Shown here piece after piece: positions 1-11,409 of a DNA stretch of 64,000 bases. The notes under the pieces are model-generated. The model was not told the DNA's origin. It saw nothing but the letters and a program-made list of their open reading frames with translations, and did no database searches. Where the stretch lies: positions 1-64,000 of the forward strand of contig JAODTK010005669.1 of NCBI GenBank assembly GCA_026419785.1. The letters are read 5' to 3'. Numbering within the stretch: the stretch's first letter is position 1; each line of letters opens with the position of its first letter. The translations under genes and the position numbers were made by a program. The stretch is from Sclerodactyla briareus (taxonomy: Eukaryota; Echinodermata; Holothuroidea; Dendrochirotida; Sclerodactylidae).

Positions 1-519
1 TAGAATCACTTTGCGGCAACTTGATTAATGTCAGTCACCCAAACGACACTTGGTTTGGCCTGAAGGCCTCACTGGGATACTTCAGCCTATTACCGTCTAT
101 TACCGTAACTGTTAATTAACGTATTCGCAGATAAATTACCCCATTAGTTGCTGTATGTGCGTGGTCGTTCAAAGTTGGAGGCGATGACCTCCTTCTTCCC
201 CATGGGTGGTCAGTGGGACTTGATTCGCAGGGTCGGAATAAGCGACAGAAATGAGAACAAATATAAATGCACCGTTCAATGAACGGTCTGTATAGCAATT
301 GAGGTACGTTTTGATGATTGAATCTTGTTTAGTGAGTTAATTTTATGGTGCTTCCGGTATAATATATTAACCCAGGACTTCCAGTCATTTGACTTCGAAT
401 GGTAACTTGAACGATACTGCTCGAGAACTATAACAGGTGAGGAATGACCAACACGTGCATACATTCCCCCCCCCCCCCCATTAGCAGTTGCCTGTTGTTC
501 TAGAATTGACCTTGATAAT
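1..519. other. Non-coding stretch at window start
   Basis: I see no gene here. It contains a C homopolymer (about 470-479) and one half of a direct repeat of about 30 bp: the segment at 22-55 and the segment at 511-545 share the core CCAAACGACACTTGG with the same flanking TAATGTCAGTC. The second half lies at the edge of the LINE remnant that follows, so this may be transposon-flanking or duplicated transposon sequence. Confidence 0.5.
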
Positions 520-1650
520 GTCAGTCTTCCAAACGACACTTGGACCTGAATCAAATCACCTCGAATTCGTTACGCTTCCTCGAAGTTAGACCGAGACGAC
601 CTAATCTTCCTCGTGAGGTAAATGTCTAGGCAGTGAATAATCTGGTAGCCCTCCGCGGAATATTTCAATAACGCTAATCTTTTGTGAAGTAAGGATTCCA
701 TACTTGGCAGAATACTCCAGTAAGGTCTCACACGTTTGGTTAAACAGCCCGGAAAAATAACTTTATCAAGGAAACTGGAGTGACATCTAATCAAGCCAGG
801 AATCCAATTACTTTTCCTCACAGCTTCAACACACAGCTCAGAAGGTTTCAAACAAGAATACAAATGAACTCCGAAATCCTTTTCCTGAATTCACCTGATG
901 AATATCTTCACCATTACGCTTGTAAGAAGGCGTTGTGATTGTGGAATTCAACATACACAACTCTGCACTTGTCGGCATTGGAAAACATTTGCCAATCGAG
1001 AACCATTTGGGATTATAACCAGATCCCTTTGAACGATAGCAACATCTCGTTTCGAAGCCAACCTATCGATACAAATTGGTATCGTCCTCAAACTTTCCAA
1101 CTCTGAAATCCAAAGATCCTTCAAGATCGTCAATATATTCCCAAGAAAGGGAATGGCCCAGAACCGATCCTTGGGAACACCATATCACTTTTTGCCAAGA
1201 GAACGAACGCCCATTGTTCAACACATTTTCCCTAATAATAAGCCACTGGGACGAATCCACTCAAGGGAAAACATTCCCCTTGATTCAAACTTTTCAATTT
1301 GAGCAGAGCGCTCAACAGCCAACATCACTGCCGTTGTCAACTACACGAGTAGTATCTTCCTAAATTAAAATAATAGTCAAACACGAACGCTGTCCCTGAA
1401 CATATGCGGAGAACCCCGAATTAGATTAAACTAATTGAGAAAATCGACCATATGATTCCGAATAATTGAATCCATCACCTTGGCAGACAACACTAGTAAG
1501 ACTCACTGACCGAATTACAAGGAAAAAACCGTTTGCCTCTCTTGAAAGTAGGGAAACATTTGTCTCCCTCACTCATCCGGGAAACAACACTCAAACGAAA
1601 ACATCTCGAAATGCAATCACTCGTCCAATGAAATAAATTGTACATAATCA
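520..1650 (-). mobile_element. CR1-like LINE remnant (reverse transcriptase part)
   Basis: This is a degraded non-LTR retrotransposon read on the minus strand. Seen in translation: a piece resembling the early reverse-transcriptase block (SLTSVVCKVMDSIIRNH-like, around 1560-1440), QGSVLGH with YIDDLE around 1181-1140, the catalytic-box equivalent FEDDT (normally FADDT) around 1093-1080, and further downstream KPSELCVEAVRKSN around 850-810, which corresponds to the CR1 signature KPSxQCxxAxxKAN that follows the polymerase domain. The pieces lie in different frames with stops between them, so the copy is dead. A non-coding match with the two other copies in this window (543-562, 32811-32829, 43852-43871) shows that they belong to one family. 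Only about 1.1 kb of an element normally several kb long is present, so it is truncated at the 5' end. The CR1 clade is inferred from motifs. Confidence 0.8.
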
Positions 1651-2039
1651 AGGTACGTTGATAATTTAATATTTTTTAGGCGATTTCATTTAATAGCTGT
1701 TCGGGTAGAATATATTCGGTCGCGTGGAAGGTGCTTTTAGTAAGGTTCGGATGAACAATGGTGAAAGACCTGGGCGAGAGGAATAAGGATTCCTTTTTTC
1801 CGCCCTCAGAATTGTCTTAGTGGCCATGATGCATTGGTTGCAGGCCCCACACCTAAATCACACCTTTGACCCCACCTTGATTCCCCCTGTTCTAGCATAA
1901 GGGTTCAAGGAAAATGATACCCACTCTGTTTTGGAATATTTATTGCTTTTTCTGGTCACCCCCCCCCCCATCTGTCACATAATTCATGGACGATGAGAAT
2001 GCTCCAAACTGAGCAATGCCTGGCGGCCTTTTCCGCAGC
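1651..2039. other. Unassigned intergenic DNA
   Basis: No gene or recognisable element is visible. It includes a poly-C run near 1961-1969. Confidence 0.4.
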
Positions 2040-2475
2040 TGCGAGAGACTTTGGCTAGGATTCCCATAGATGCGTATGCGTATCGAAGAATCGCCAATTA
2101 CTGGGAACTGATCATGGTTTAGTCTTTGAATATTATCTATTTAGTTTGCTGTGATGGTATTAGTCCAACAGAAGCCAAAAATTCAACATAAAGGGCAAAC
2201 CACGCTGGAATAGGCGAAATAACCCACCATTACCAACGCGTATGCCAGATGCGTCATATAACCGCGAATGAATTATGGAATATCTTCCTCAAAACAAAGC
2301 CAAGCACGGCCATATGCAATGGCTGCTGCCTTTTTAAATAGGTCGCTTCGCATACCCGTTGTAAGTGTTTTCTTCTTCGAAAATAAACTTTGTTGTTTCA
2401 TAAATTTGTGATCCTGACATCCCGCCCGGATGCGCCAATACGCGTCTATGGATCCAGCCTTATTCGGTTCCCAAC
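2040..2475. repeat. Dispersed repeat, copy 1 (partner at 48340-48705)
   Basis: This segment aligns by eye with 48340-48705 in the same orientation. Shared blocks in order are a stretch around ATTCC(C)ATAGATGCGTATGCGTAT, then AATCGCCAATTAC, then GAAGCCAAAA, then TGGAATATCTTCCT, then GGCTGCTGCCTT, and finally a GGAT...GCC-TTAxGTTCC block. No coding motif is recognised. The family is unknown; it could be the non-coding part of a DNA transposon or retroelement. Confidence 0.65.
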
Positions 2476-2997
2476 CGCGCTAATTCAGCGTTACCACGTG
2501 CAGACTTCGCATGCGTAACAGTGCACGCACACTGAACATCCACTTTGTCAAGAAATAATTTTGAATTTTCATCGGGTCTGATAAGTTGTTCTGGTCTCTT
2601 CTAATTTTCATTTTCGATTTCAGGTGCATCGGAATCAATTTGGTGTTTTTGTAGAACAAGCAATTGCCGGAAAATTACGGTGTAATGAATAGTCACCATG
2701 AAAAAAAAAAACACACACAAGAGAATTGGGGGTAAAAGCTGGCCCAGGTTGAACAAATTCCTATCCCGATCCAGGTTATTATTTGTTGACCCACATTGGT
2801 GTTGGCTCCCTTATCTGGGTCACTTTCACCCGCTTTTAGAGGGTCTATCAAAAACCTACCCCCCACGAAGGTTGTAGTTTACTTAGCGCACTGGGTGCCA
2901 CGCATTCGAGTACGCGGAAACTGTTTCAGTTAATTAATTTCATCGAAGCGAACAGAACAATAAATATTTCACAACAGCCTCGGAGATTCCTAGCTGG
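2476..2997. other. Unassigned intergenic DNA
   Basis: An A-run (2701-2710) followed by ACACAC is the only simple-sequence feature. Nothing coding is recognised. Confidence 0.4.
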
Positions 2998-3085
2998 TTG
3001 GGGAGATTCTGATATTCTCCTGTTGGGGATAATTCTGAGATTCTCCTTTCCGGGATAATTCCGAGATTCTTCTGTTCGGGTGAAT
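2998..3085 (+). repeat. Three-copy short tandem repeat, GAGATTCTCCTGTT type
   Basis: Three imperfect units of about 27 bp with consensus near GAGATTCTCCTGTTCGGGAT and AATTC follow each other. A related sequence occurs on the opposite strand at about 42110-42165, so this is a dispersed minisatellite-bearing sequence rather than a purely local slippage product. Confidence 0.6.
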
Positions 3086-4367
3086 CGTTGTGTCTTTACT
3101 GATATTATGAACTTCGTCTGGCGGACCATTAGAACCAGAACAGTCGTTCCCCTTAAATAGACTAGTCGCTGTGTTAGTAATATAAGTAACATAAGGTCGA
3201 TGATTACAGTTAGCGTGTGTTTCCATCGCACTCTTTCCTGTATCTGCGTTAGGTCCAGTAGTTACCCTACTGTTAATATCACAACGAACTGTTTGAACGG
3301 AAACGACCTATAAGTCTCGGCAGATCTAATCCCTATAAAAGCTACATCCTGAATATTCTATCTTCTTCCTGAATGTATCTGATCTACTTGACTACTACTG
3401 ATTCAAACGAGCTTTTTTGTAGTTGGTCAACAAGGATCCTGATTATGCAATGTAAAAATTTGAAGACTCGGACTGTGACTTATTTTCAAGGGGGAGAGAG
3501 GACTATAGAGACGATGAACTGTCTCCTCTTCATTTTCTCGTATGAGTGACAGTTGCACTGTGTGAAAAATACATTGTCAGTCCCATGGATAATTCAAATT
3601 CTCTGAAAGAGACAATTTTCGTCTCCATAATAGGAGAATCTCCTGCCTGCGAACACGTAGGTTCTATACCCCCACCCCCCCCCCCCGCAGCAGCATGTCT
3701 GATTTTACCACTCCGTAGCGTCAGAGGTGGTATTTTGCTACTGTAACGTACTAGAGTTAGCGCCGTATCTCGGATCTGTAATAACGAAAAAACCGCTTAA
3801 GTAGAGATTTGGCAACCAAGAAGAGGGGAAAAACATCACTGGTTCATGTTTTCTGACGATCTTGATCTGTTTACGTGTGAACAATCAGATAAATCGCCAT
3901 GCCCTAGACAACTTGTCCTTGTTTATGGAAATGGGATATATTCCGTAGCAGTTTTTGGGCCACCGGGTTTTAACAAAGTCACAATAGTCATATATGGGTC
4001 AATGTAGGTAGGTAAAGTTCTGACACACGCCCCTTTCACCACCCCCGTAAATATGGGGTAAATATGGGGGTGTGTGGGGGTGTGATAACCCCCTGAGTTT
4101 TGAAAAGTCGTCCCGTAGCGGCAAAAATTCGGATCTCTGAGGGCCACAGCTTGAATAGCCCCCGACGATAAATTTTCGTGAACGAAGAATGCAATAAAAA
4201 CTGTAAAAAATCGACCCGTTATAATACGGAAGCCACCTACGAAAGGATTGGCCACCCCCCCCTCCCCCCTCCCCTCATCGGAACGTCCCAGGTCGCCGGG
4301 AAAAAAAAAACTTGAAAATTACGACATATCAATCAAAAGTCGTCTCAGACAGAACATCTGTCGGTTC

Positions 4368-4398
<31 letters not shown>

Positions 4399-6131
4399 CA
4401 AAAGTTTTTACAAACCCCCCTTGGTAATGTGTATTTACGGCGGCCCCTGCTCCTAGACCCAATGGTAATGGCCTCAACAGAACACTAACATATAATGCGG
4501 CTACGCACAGCTCAGTTGAAAATTATCTGTCCTCTTGCCCCTGTACAAACGGTTCAGAGAGGGGAGAGATGTCTGGATCAATGTGTGGAGGTTACCAGGA
4601 ACGTCGGATAACGTGGTGAACGATGACCTGGCTTGATCAAGTCTACTTAGGGTAAAATATCGTACGGGGGGGATAGCACTGTCCGGTTTGAGGATTTGGG
4701 GTTTGAATTCGAAATTTACACCTTAAGCACCACTCCCTCACACCATGATCGTTCGACGACGCCCCTGACCCATTGATCATGCCACCAACATATCAGAATA
4801 ATAATGAAATAACAGGTCACGTTTGCAAGGGCATATTACACTTTCTGGAGTAGCCTGGAATGAGGGAACATCGATCTATTTGAATTCAATTCATGAAATT
4901 TTCACTCACCCCATAGTTTTAGATATGGTGAAATTTTCTTCACTTTCAAAAGTGATGGCATGTGCTCGTCGCAGTCACATCTTGGCGGTAACTGTGTTCG
5001 CTCACCCTCTGCCGCCGACATACTCTCCACTGAAATGGAAAGAAAAAATGGCCGTCCCCGAGTTTGATCCTCTCATTTGCAGCCTGCAGAAATAAGTGGT
5101 TTCTTCTCCTTTGTTACATTTAACTCCAATGCTAAATTTGGAGCCCCCCCATTTTTGGGGGGAAAAACGACTCAAACGAGGTCAAACGAGGTTTTCTTCC
5201 CTAAATCCTCAAGTAATTTCATTCTACCCTATTGTTCAGGGATATGTTTTCAGTAACTTTCGTAACTTTTTGTAATTAAAGATTAACATAGTGTCTCCCC
5301 AAAAATCTGTAATTAGAGTAATTTCTGGCAACATGATACAAAGAAATCCAATGTTCGACAGGCTTCGTTACCTTGTTTCAAACTTCAAATCTGAATTTAA
5401 ACTCTAATCTCCAATATTTTCGAAAACAATGAAATGAAGGTCACAATTTCGAATTTTGTTTAGTTTGAAAAATCTAGATTTTGCCCTCAAACTCATACTT
5501 TTCGGCATGAAGGAGTATCCTCAGCACTTTTTAATCTATGCTCAAATTTGAAACCATTCCCCTGTATTTGAAATAGTAGAAACTTCCAGTTTTGATAAAA
5601 ATTGAGGTTTCCCCATATACTCTACGTTTTTCGACATCATTGCTGACTGCGTAGTTTACGAATTCCGATTTCCCATGTGGGCCTGTCCGTAATATTCTCA
5701 GCTTTGATGATTTCTTTCAATTAATTTTCACGAAAACGTAGCAAAGGAGATCCGATCTGAGCCCACCCCCTTCCCGAGCTGGGTATGATGCGAAGGTGTT
5801 GGAATTGATATCGCTCGAGTTGTCGTTTTAAATTCAATTTTTTAACATAACTTGATGAGGTCATTATTGATGTACGTACCACGCGGTGCATCACCTATTC
5901 GAAGCCTATAGCAGTCGTATTGGAAAATGTATTCATCCCTAGATAGAATACAAGAGTGCGTGGTAAATCCACAGCCCTGTAGGCTTTCATTATAAGGCTG
6001 AACAAGCTGTTACAAAGAAACTTGTTCCCGTTATTTTCTCTGGCAGCAGCTATCAACATCGCAATTGTGAGAAGAATACATACCTTCGATCATAGACGAT
6101 CATAATTGCTGTTGGGCAAGTGTGACAGCAG
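3086..6131. other. Long gene-free stretch with homopolymers
   Basis: I find no convincing exon or mobile-element motif. The stretch contains C-runs (3669-3687, 4253-4275), an A-run of nearly 30 (about 4370-4398), and a G/C-rich patch at 4020-4095 with repeated ATGGGGGTGTG-type words. The short open frames are not supported by splice sites or recognisable motifs. Confidence 0.45.
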
Positions 6132-6270
6132 TATTTAATTGAGATAGAATAATAAATAAATAATAATACTAATAATAATAATAATATATAATAATACTAT
6201 AATAATAATATAATTATAATAAAATAATAATAATATAATACTAATATAAGAATAATAATTTAAATCTAAA
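6132..6270. repeat. AAT/ATA microsatellite
   Basis: Degenerate run of AATA, AAT and ATA units seen directly in the sequence. Confidence 0.9.
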
Positions 6271-6544
6271 CTTATTAAGTTGCTAGATCTAGAAGTATCA
6301 ATAGCGCTTCCAACCTGTACAAATGAGTCTGCAATAAGACTTGAATTGGCCAATCTTTTAGGGAACGTCTGATTGTGATGGCAGACAGTTCAAGCGTGGG
6401 TCCAGCTTATGGAAAGGCGCGAACGCCATAGTTTTTTTTCAGTCGAATTCTTGGATCAGTAGAGTACGTGCATTGAAAAGAATTGTACGATGTTTGAATG
6501 AAATCAAGCAGCCCACAACAAGCCTGGCTGAGAGAACTGAGAGA

Positions 6545-6645
6545 GATGATAGATAGATCGATAGATATATAGATAGATATATTAGATGATATTAGATAGA
6601 TGTTATAGAATAGATAGATAGATAGCTAGATAGATAGATATAGAA
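6545..6645. repeat. GATA microsatellite
   Basis: Imperfect (GATA)n tract with interruptions, seen directly. Confidence 0.9.
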
Positions 6646-7456
6646 ATGTGTGATTTGTGCAGCCTCAAGCTAGCTTATAAATAATGTGAGGTGCTGATGG
6701 CAAGTTCCAAACTGATAGAAAAAAAAAAACCGCAAATTTATAAAGCGTCTTCTCAGAGATGAACAGAGGGCTTCGAACAGAAGAAATACCAGGATAGAAC
6801 AAAACCTGGCTGTATGTACAGAGATAAGTTCAAACGGATATTTTATGACTTTTCTGTCCTTCTGAAGGCAGCATGTGATTGCAAAAAATCGCTCGTGAGT
6901 GGTTTCTACCACTTAAGCATTTGGGCAATGTCTGGAAACGACAATCGCCAACACATGTAGGACTACAAGTGACTTGTACGCGTCTGGGCGAGAGAGCTGC
7001 GGAGAGTTTTGCATTGTCACATCATCACGGACATCTATTGTGAGAGTTCTGAACTTGATTCGCTGAAGCGAGCTAAAACTAATCTGAATCAGCTAATATC
7101 TTTTTATACAAAGTTCTCAAAATGAATCTTTTTTTTTTTTGGAAGGGGGGGGGGGGCATTTGGTATTTTGCAATCAGCGCGAGTTTGCTCTTACGGAATC
7201 AACGAATAATTGACATTTATTTCGGATCTCTACAACACCTTAACTGTTCGCTTCTAGCTACGCGAACTCACCAAGAACTAATCCGACACTCCAGTCTATT
7301 AAGACCTCATTTTGTTGGCCTCAGTCTTACATAGGCGATTAAAGCCAATAGATTAATGGACCTTCGATGACTCTAACCAAAAAGTATATTAACTAACGGA
7401 GCAAAATAAAAGAGTTTTTAGGTTTTGCCAGAAAATTTTCAACAGAAGGAGAGTAG
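6646..7456. other. Flank of the candidate peptide gene
   Basis: No gene is seen. It contains a T-run followed by a G-run (7128-7156). On the minus strand an AATAAA-type hexamer lies near 7218-7223, about 240 bp beyond the stop codon of the candidate peptide gene, and could be its polyadenylation signal. Confidence 0.35.
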
Positions 7457-7679
7457 CTACACCAACCTCTCTCCATTTTGTGAGTGGTCTAAATGGTCCT
7501 GTCCGTATGAAGCACGATCCAAACTGCAACTGATTTTACCATTCATTGTATGGAGATTAACAGATGAGCACGCAAGCGCGCAGAAACTGAACGCGCTCAT
7601 CCGCTTATCCGCTCCTTCACGATCAGTGTACTGGTATGCAGTTGAAGTGTCGATGCGTGTTGAATCGCGTAGGTCGGAC
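7457..7679 (-). CDS. Candidate exon 2 of a secreted peptide precursor
   Basis: On the minus strand an acceptor (ATTTCAG) precedes 7679, and an open frame runs 74 codons to a TAG at 7459-7457. When joined to the candidate first exon at 8248-8070 the phases agree: that exon ends two bases into a codon and this one supplies the third. The encoded part contains an acidic, charged spacer (SDLRDSTRIDTSTAYQY), a GADKR segment whose Lys-Arg resembles a prohormone-convertase site, then MSAFSFCALACSSVNLHT with a Cys-x3-Cys, and a third Cys downstream. A second donor (AATG/GTAAAA at 7540) would end the exon earlier. I do not recognise the peptide family. The layout signal peptide, acidic spacer, dibasic site, Cys-bearing peptide is typical of neuropeptide or secreted-peptide precursors, but that is inference. 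Confidence 0.33.
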
Positions 7680-8069
7680 CTGAAATGGACGACGGATCGG
7701 TCTGGGAGATAGTTATACTTAAGTTTTATATGGAAAATATGACGAACAGATATCGGAACATCGTCATGCTCAAGCATTCTATGATCACGAGAAAATTAGG
7801 GATCGGTATATGAGCCATGAGCGGATTTCGTTTTGAACAATGAGTATGGAAACCATCATACCTCAGAAATAGGGAATGCAGAAATGGGCCGTGGCATGAA
7901 GATATGCCTATGGGGGGATCCAAATGAAATAATGAAATTTTGAACGGGAAAATGTTAAAATCAACACACTATATGATAACACCTACACCTATTGTCCGTA
8001 AAATGTTGTCAATAACGCTTGCATAATGTACAGACACTAGAAAGGAGTTTGTAGTGGTGGGTTACTTAC
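7680..8069 (-). other. Putative 390-bp intron of the candidate peptide gene
   Basis: It is bounded on the minus strand by GTAAGTAAC at 8069-8061, a near-perfect donor, and by ATTTCAG ending at 7680. No other feature is seen inside it. Confidence 0.33.
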
Positions 8070-8248
8070 TTTGCCTCAGTGGAGACTGTACCGCAGCACA
8101 GGATGACGATGCAGAGGAATAGGACGATCTTACGACCCACGCCTCCATGTTTCTCCAGTTTGCCATCAGAAAGGAGGATCCGTCTAGAATCGAGATGGGG
8201 CCCAGTTTCAGTTGAGGAGTGTCATCGGTCTTGATTTGGCCGTCACTC
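8070..8248 (-). CDS. Candidate exon 1: 5' leader and signal peptide
   Basis: On the minus strand, TATTTTCAG precedes 8248 and a strong donor (GCAAA/GTAAGTAAC) follows 8070, giving a 179-nt exon. One frame encodes a basic start (GRK), a hydrophobic core IVLFLCIVILCCGTVST and a small-residue cleavage region (STEA). This is an excellent signal peptide or signal anchor. An ATG in good context (AAAC-ATG-G) lies at 8148-8146 but is one base out of frame with the hydrophobic core; one missing base in the short G-rich stretch between them would give a precursor starting MEAWVRK. As written, the hydrophobic frame has no ATG and is closed upstream by TGA, so either an upstream coding exon joins at an internal acceptor (TTCTAG near 8195), or the sequence or gene carries a one-base deletion. 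Confidence 0.35.
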
Positions 8249-10051
8249 CTGAAAATAGTTCAATTGTTGATTCGTGAGAGAGAAGAATAGAACCCTCAGC
8301 GGGCGTGGCAATGACTACATCTTATCGGAGTGTAGACTATTAATATAGCTGCGTTAGAAGCAATCAGTGTTACGTTGTGATCACTACTTTGTTACTTAAT
8401 GTTATTTTGGAGAACCAAAAAGCATTGGCAATCAGAATGAGAATGATAGCTTTTCCTAGGTGGGCGTGGTGATGGCTACAGCTATCACAAATGCATATTA
8501 TTACAATAGCTGGGTAAGGAGCAAAAAAACAAAACAGGTGCCGGTTCTTGCACATTTTATCCGCGGCCATCGGATGGGTCCGAAACATACAATACTGAAT
8601 CCTCGAAAACGACGCACTTGCAGTGATTATCATCAATATTTTCGAATTCATCAGCATCCAAGCTCCAATAGTTGGTGGTGTTACGGTAAAAACTAGGTGT
8701 TTCATTATTGCCAGTGGCGCATCGAGGCTCGTACGTACCTAATTCCTTTTAACGAACACGAAAATATGGCGAACAGGATAGTAACATTGTCCATCAATCC
8801 AGTTTTCGGCATCCAGTTCCCCTGGTGCACCGGTTTAAAAGTATCGTTCTGAAAGTACACTTCAAGGAGTACACCCTTTTGTCACCCTAATATGCTCAAG
8901 TGGGGAGCCACCCCTTGGCGCCGCCGAGAGTTTCTGTAAAGACGACATACAGATAGGGCTTGGGAAGTATTTGTGGAGCTAATATGGCGCCAAAGTGGTG
9001 CCCCATCGGCTAACTGATTATAACGCCGCATCAATATAGGTTATGAAATGCGTGTTTGAAGCGCAGAAGCAGGAATGATTCCTTCCAACTGGAACTACTA
9101 CTCTAGAAAATCCGAAATTGAGGACGCAGTGATGCCAATTGTCAATTCCATCCTTGGATCTGAAATTCGGATTTTTTAGCATGGTTCATTACGGCACTCC
9201 GCTCTACGTTATTTACCGTAGTATACAATTAACTCGGGCAGACGGATTAGTCAGTCAGATCTAGAACGCAGGACTGCAAATCATGATTGCGAAAATTCGG
9301 AAACCATTGAGCCGAGGACTTCTCCACAGCGTGCTGGCATCATGTTCCATGTTCTACGCCACCCACGTGTTGAGTGGGCACCTAATGAGGTGACTTGTGA
9401 AGGGTATCGAGCATGTCGTATGTGGCAGCTCTATTGGGACACGATGAAGTGGCGTACGAAAGTGTTGTGGCGGAGGACAACAACCGAAGGCCTGTGTGCT
9501 ATAAACTACGGGTTGCGATAAGTCAACTACATGATCAGTGAAAAACGCTTTATATAAGACGAGATTTATCATAGTATTTTTCACTCATTTCTTTTGAAGT
9601 TTAGCCTTATCAGTTGAGGACACGAGTCTGTTATGCCATAAATAATAACTTTAACGATACGCTTGAGCTGTTACAGCTCATCAACAGAAAAGGCTTCAGC
9701 AGACCGCTGTTCATAATTTTATACATTCGCCTGTTTGATCAGCAGTACGTAAAAGTGAGGTATCACCTTCAATATGCATGAAAGACTCTTATTTCTTCTA
9801 CACATCATATTCTAAATTTATCATGGTGTTCATAATTATTTTTCAACAATTTCAACTGAAAGTAAGTTTGGTCATATCCAGTACATTAATTCGCTTACAG
9901 CTAGTGCTACGGTGCAACCAGTGCACTTATCAACAGTTATCCCGAGTTGAATACCGGGCAGTCATCTTGGGAAACTTGGGCTGATGTCTTTCATGAAGAC
10001 CGCAATCAGTAACTCACATTAACATACACGGAAGAAGCACCTCTAACTTGT
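8249..10051. other. Intergenic DNA
   Basis: No gene or repeat family is recognised. The longest open frames (for example the minus-strand frame at 8705-8370) have no recognisable motif or splice context. Confidence 0.4.
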
Positions 10052-10116
10052 CACACACACACACACAACACACACACGCACACACACACACACACACCAC
10101 ACACACACACACACAC

Positions 10117-10178
<62 letters not shown>

Positions 10179-10249
10179 CCACACACACACACACCACACA
10201 CACACACACACGCACACACACACACACGCGCGCGCGCGCGCGCGCGCGC
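10052..10249. repeat. (AC)n tract ending in (CG)n
   Basis: About 170 bp of alternating CA, broken by a few ACC and CG steps, runs directly into about 22 bp of pure alternating CG. The whole is almost uninterrupted purine-pyrimidine alternation, which favours left-handed Z-DNA. The open frames across it (poly Cys-Val or Thr-His) are artefacts of the repeat. Confidence 0.98.
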
Positions 10250-10399
10250 TTAACAACAAACTGAGCAGCAAATAGGACAGTTATATACATGCATGGGGGG
10301 CCAGCGATGTGGCACGTGAATTAAGGCTCAAATTCCAATTCGCGCCGCTTGCGGATTCTCGGAGCGAAGTTGGACCGACCAAAGTGCATTTGAGATTTC

Positions 10400-10640
10400 T
10401 AATTGAGTGAATCGAAAGATTGATGAAATGTTCGGCATGGGGTGGCCTGCTGGCGTTTCAACGAGTGACTTTTGTTGGTATTTAAATCGTACCTGAAAGC
10501 TGTTTGCTGTTCCACAACATATAGGATATCAAGGCATACGTTACAGTGAAAAACATATACGACATTGCGTGAATCACATGGGAGATTGGGAGACTTTAAC
10601 GGGTAATGAGACCAGGATACGACGCAGTTGACAGTGTAAT
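10400..10640 (-). mobile_element. Penelope-like element fossil, GIY-YIG endonuclease part
   Basis: The minus-strand translation contains CDSRNVVYVFHCNVC, then LYVVEQQTAFRYDLNTNKSH, then a TPCRTFHQ stretch. This corresponds to the endonuclease domain of Penelope-like retroelements, which typically reads C-S-x-NVVYxIxCxxC, then YVGET with FRxRxxxHxS, then a P-x-HF block. The order and spacing of all three blocks fit. The reverse transcriptase that should precede it (higher coordinates) is not recognisable, so this is a short broken fossil. The assignment rests on motif memory only; another GIY-YIG-bearing protein is the main alternative. Confidence 0.6.
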
Positions 10641-11139
10641 TATGACTGAAATTGACCAGCGGGGATTTGGAAGGGACGATACCAATTACCCAATATATAT
10701 ATATATATCGATATATCCTGCCAACAGTATTACCATAGCAACAGAGAACTCTTTCCACACCTGATTCAATAAGAGCAGAGTGAGATATCTTTGGACAGGA
10801 TCAATGGACATTTCCTTTTGGCCAAACCTTCAATGTTTATTACCCTTTATCGGTCTAATCGACAACCGTTATCTTGTAACCATGGCCCACAAAAATCCGC
10901 GAATTGTCAAAAGCCCCAAACCTCAGCCCACCCACAAATATGCATCCTATTGAACATTATTGACCTGAACGGACGAGTACTTTGTTCCATTAGGCATTCG
11001 TAACGACAGCCATCTGTGAGCCGTTTAATGTTTCGAATTAGTCAATGGCGACTCCTTCACACCCAATATTAATCATAACAAACACACTCACTCTTTTTGT
11101 GTTATAATGTTTTAAAGAGAATAAAAGACATACAATTCC
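10641..11139. other. Intergenic DNA
   Basis: It contains a short AT microsatellite (10695-10710). Nothing else is recognised. Confidence 0.4.
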
Positions 11140-11409
11140 AGGTTCATAGCATGTTCGGTTGAGAAGATATGGAATTCCTCAAATGTAATAAAAATTTGAT
11201 TGGGCAAAATGATGGCAAACTGGCAACTCTTTCATGATGTCATATCTACCAATTTTAAGGGAAAGTGAGACAATCTTCCTAGTTTTCTTTCAAATTGGTG
11301 GATATGACGTCATCAATGTTGCCAATTTGCCAAACATTGCAACTTAGCAGTGATGAATTGATAATTTTTAGAAATGTGTAATTTTAAAACCGAACATGCT
11401 GTGAACATG
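11140..11409. mobile_element. Palindromic MITE-like element, about 270 bp
   Basis: The ends are inverted repeats: GTTCATAGCATGTTCGGTT at 11142-11160 pairs with GTTCACAGCATGTTCGGTT read from the minus strand at 11405-11387. A second pair of inverted arms of about 45 bp lies inside (11212-11256 against 11335-11288), sharing GGCAACT/GGCAACA, GATGTCATATCTACCAATTT and its partner. No coding capacity is present. The structure is that of a non-autonomous foldback DNA transposon. I could not identify a clear target-site duplication, so the superfamily is undecided. Confidence 0.75.

Noticed and set aside
1076-1363. 95-codon plus-strand ORF
   Set aside because: It is the antisense shadow of the CR1-like reverse-transcriptase remnant on the minus strand.
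10014-10290. Several open frames across the AC tract (poly Cys-Val or poly Thr-His)
   Set aside because: They are produced by the dinucleotide repeat, which contains no stop codon in any of these frames.
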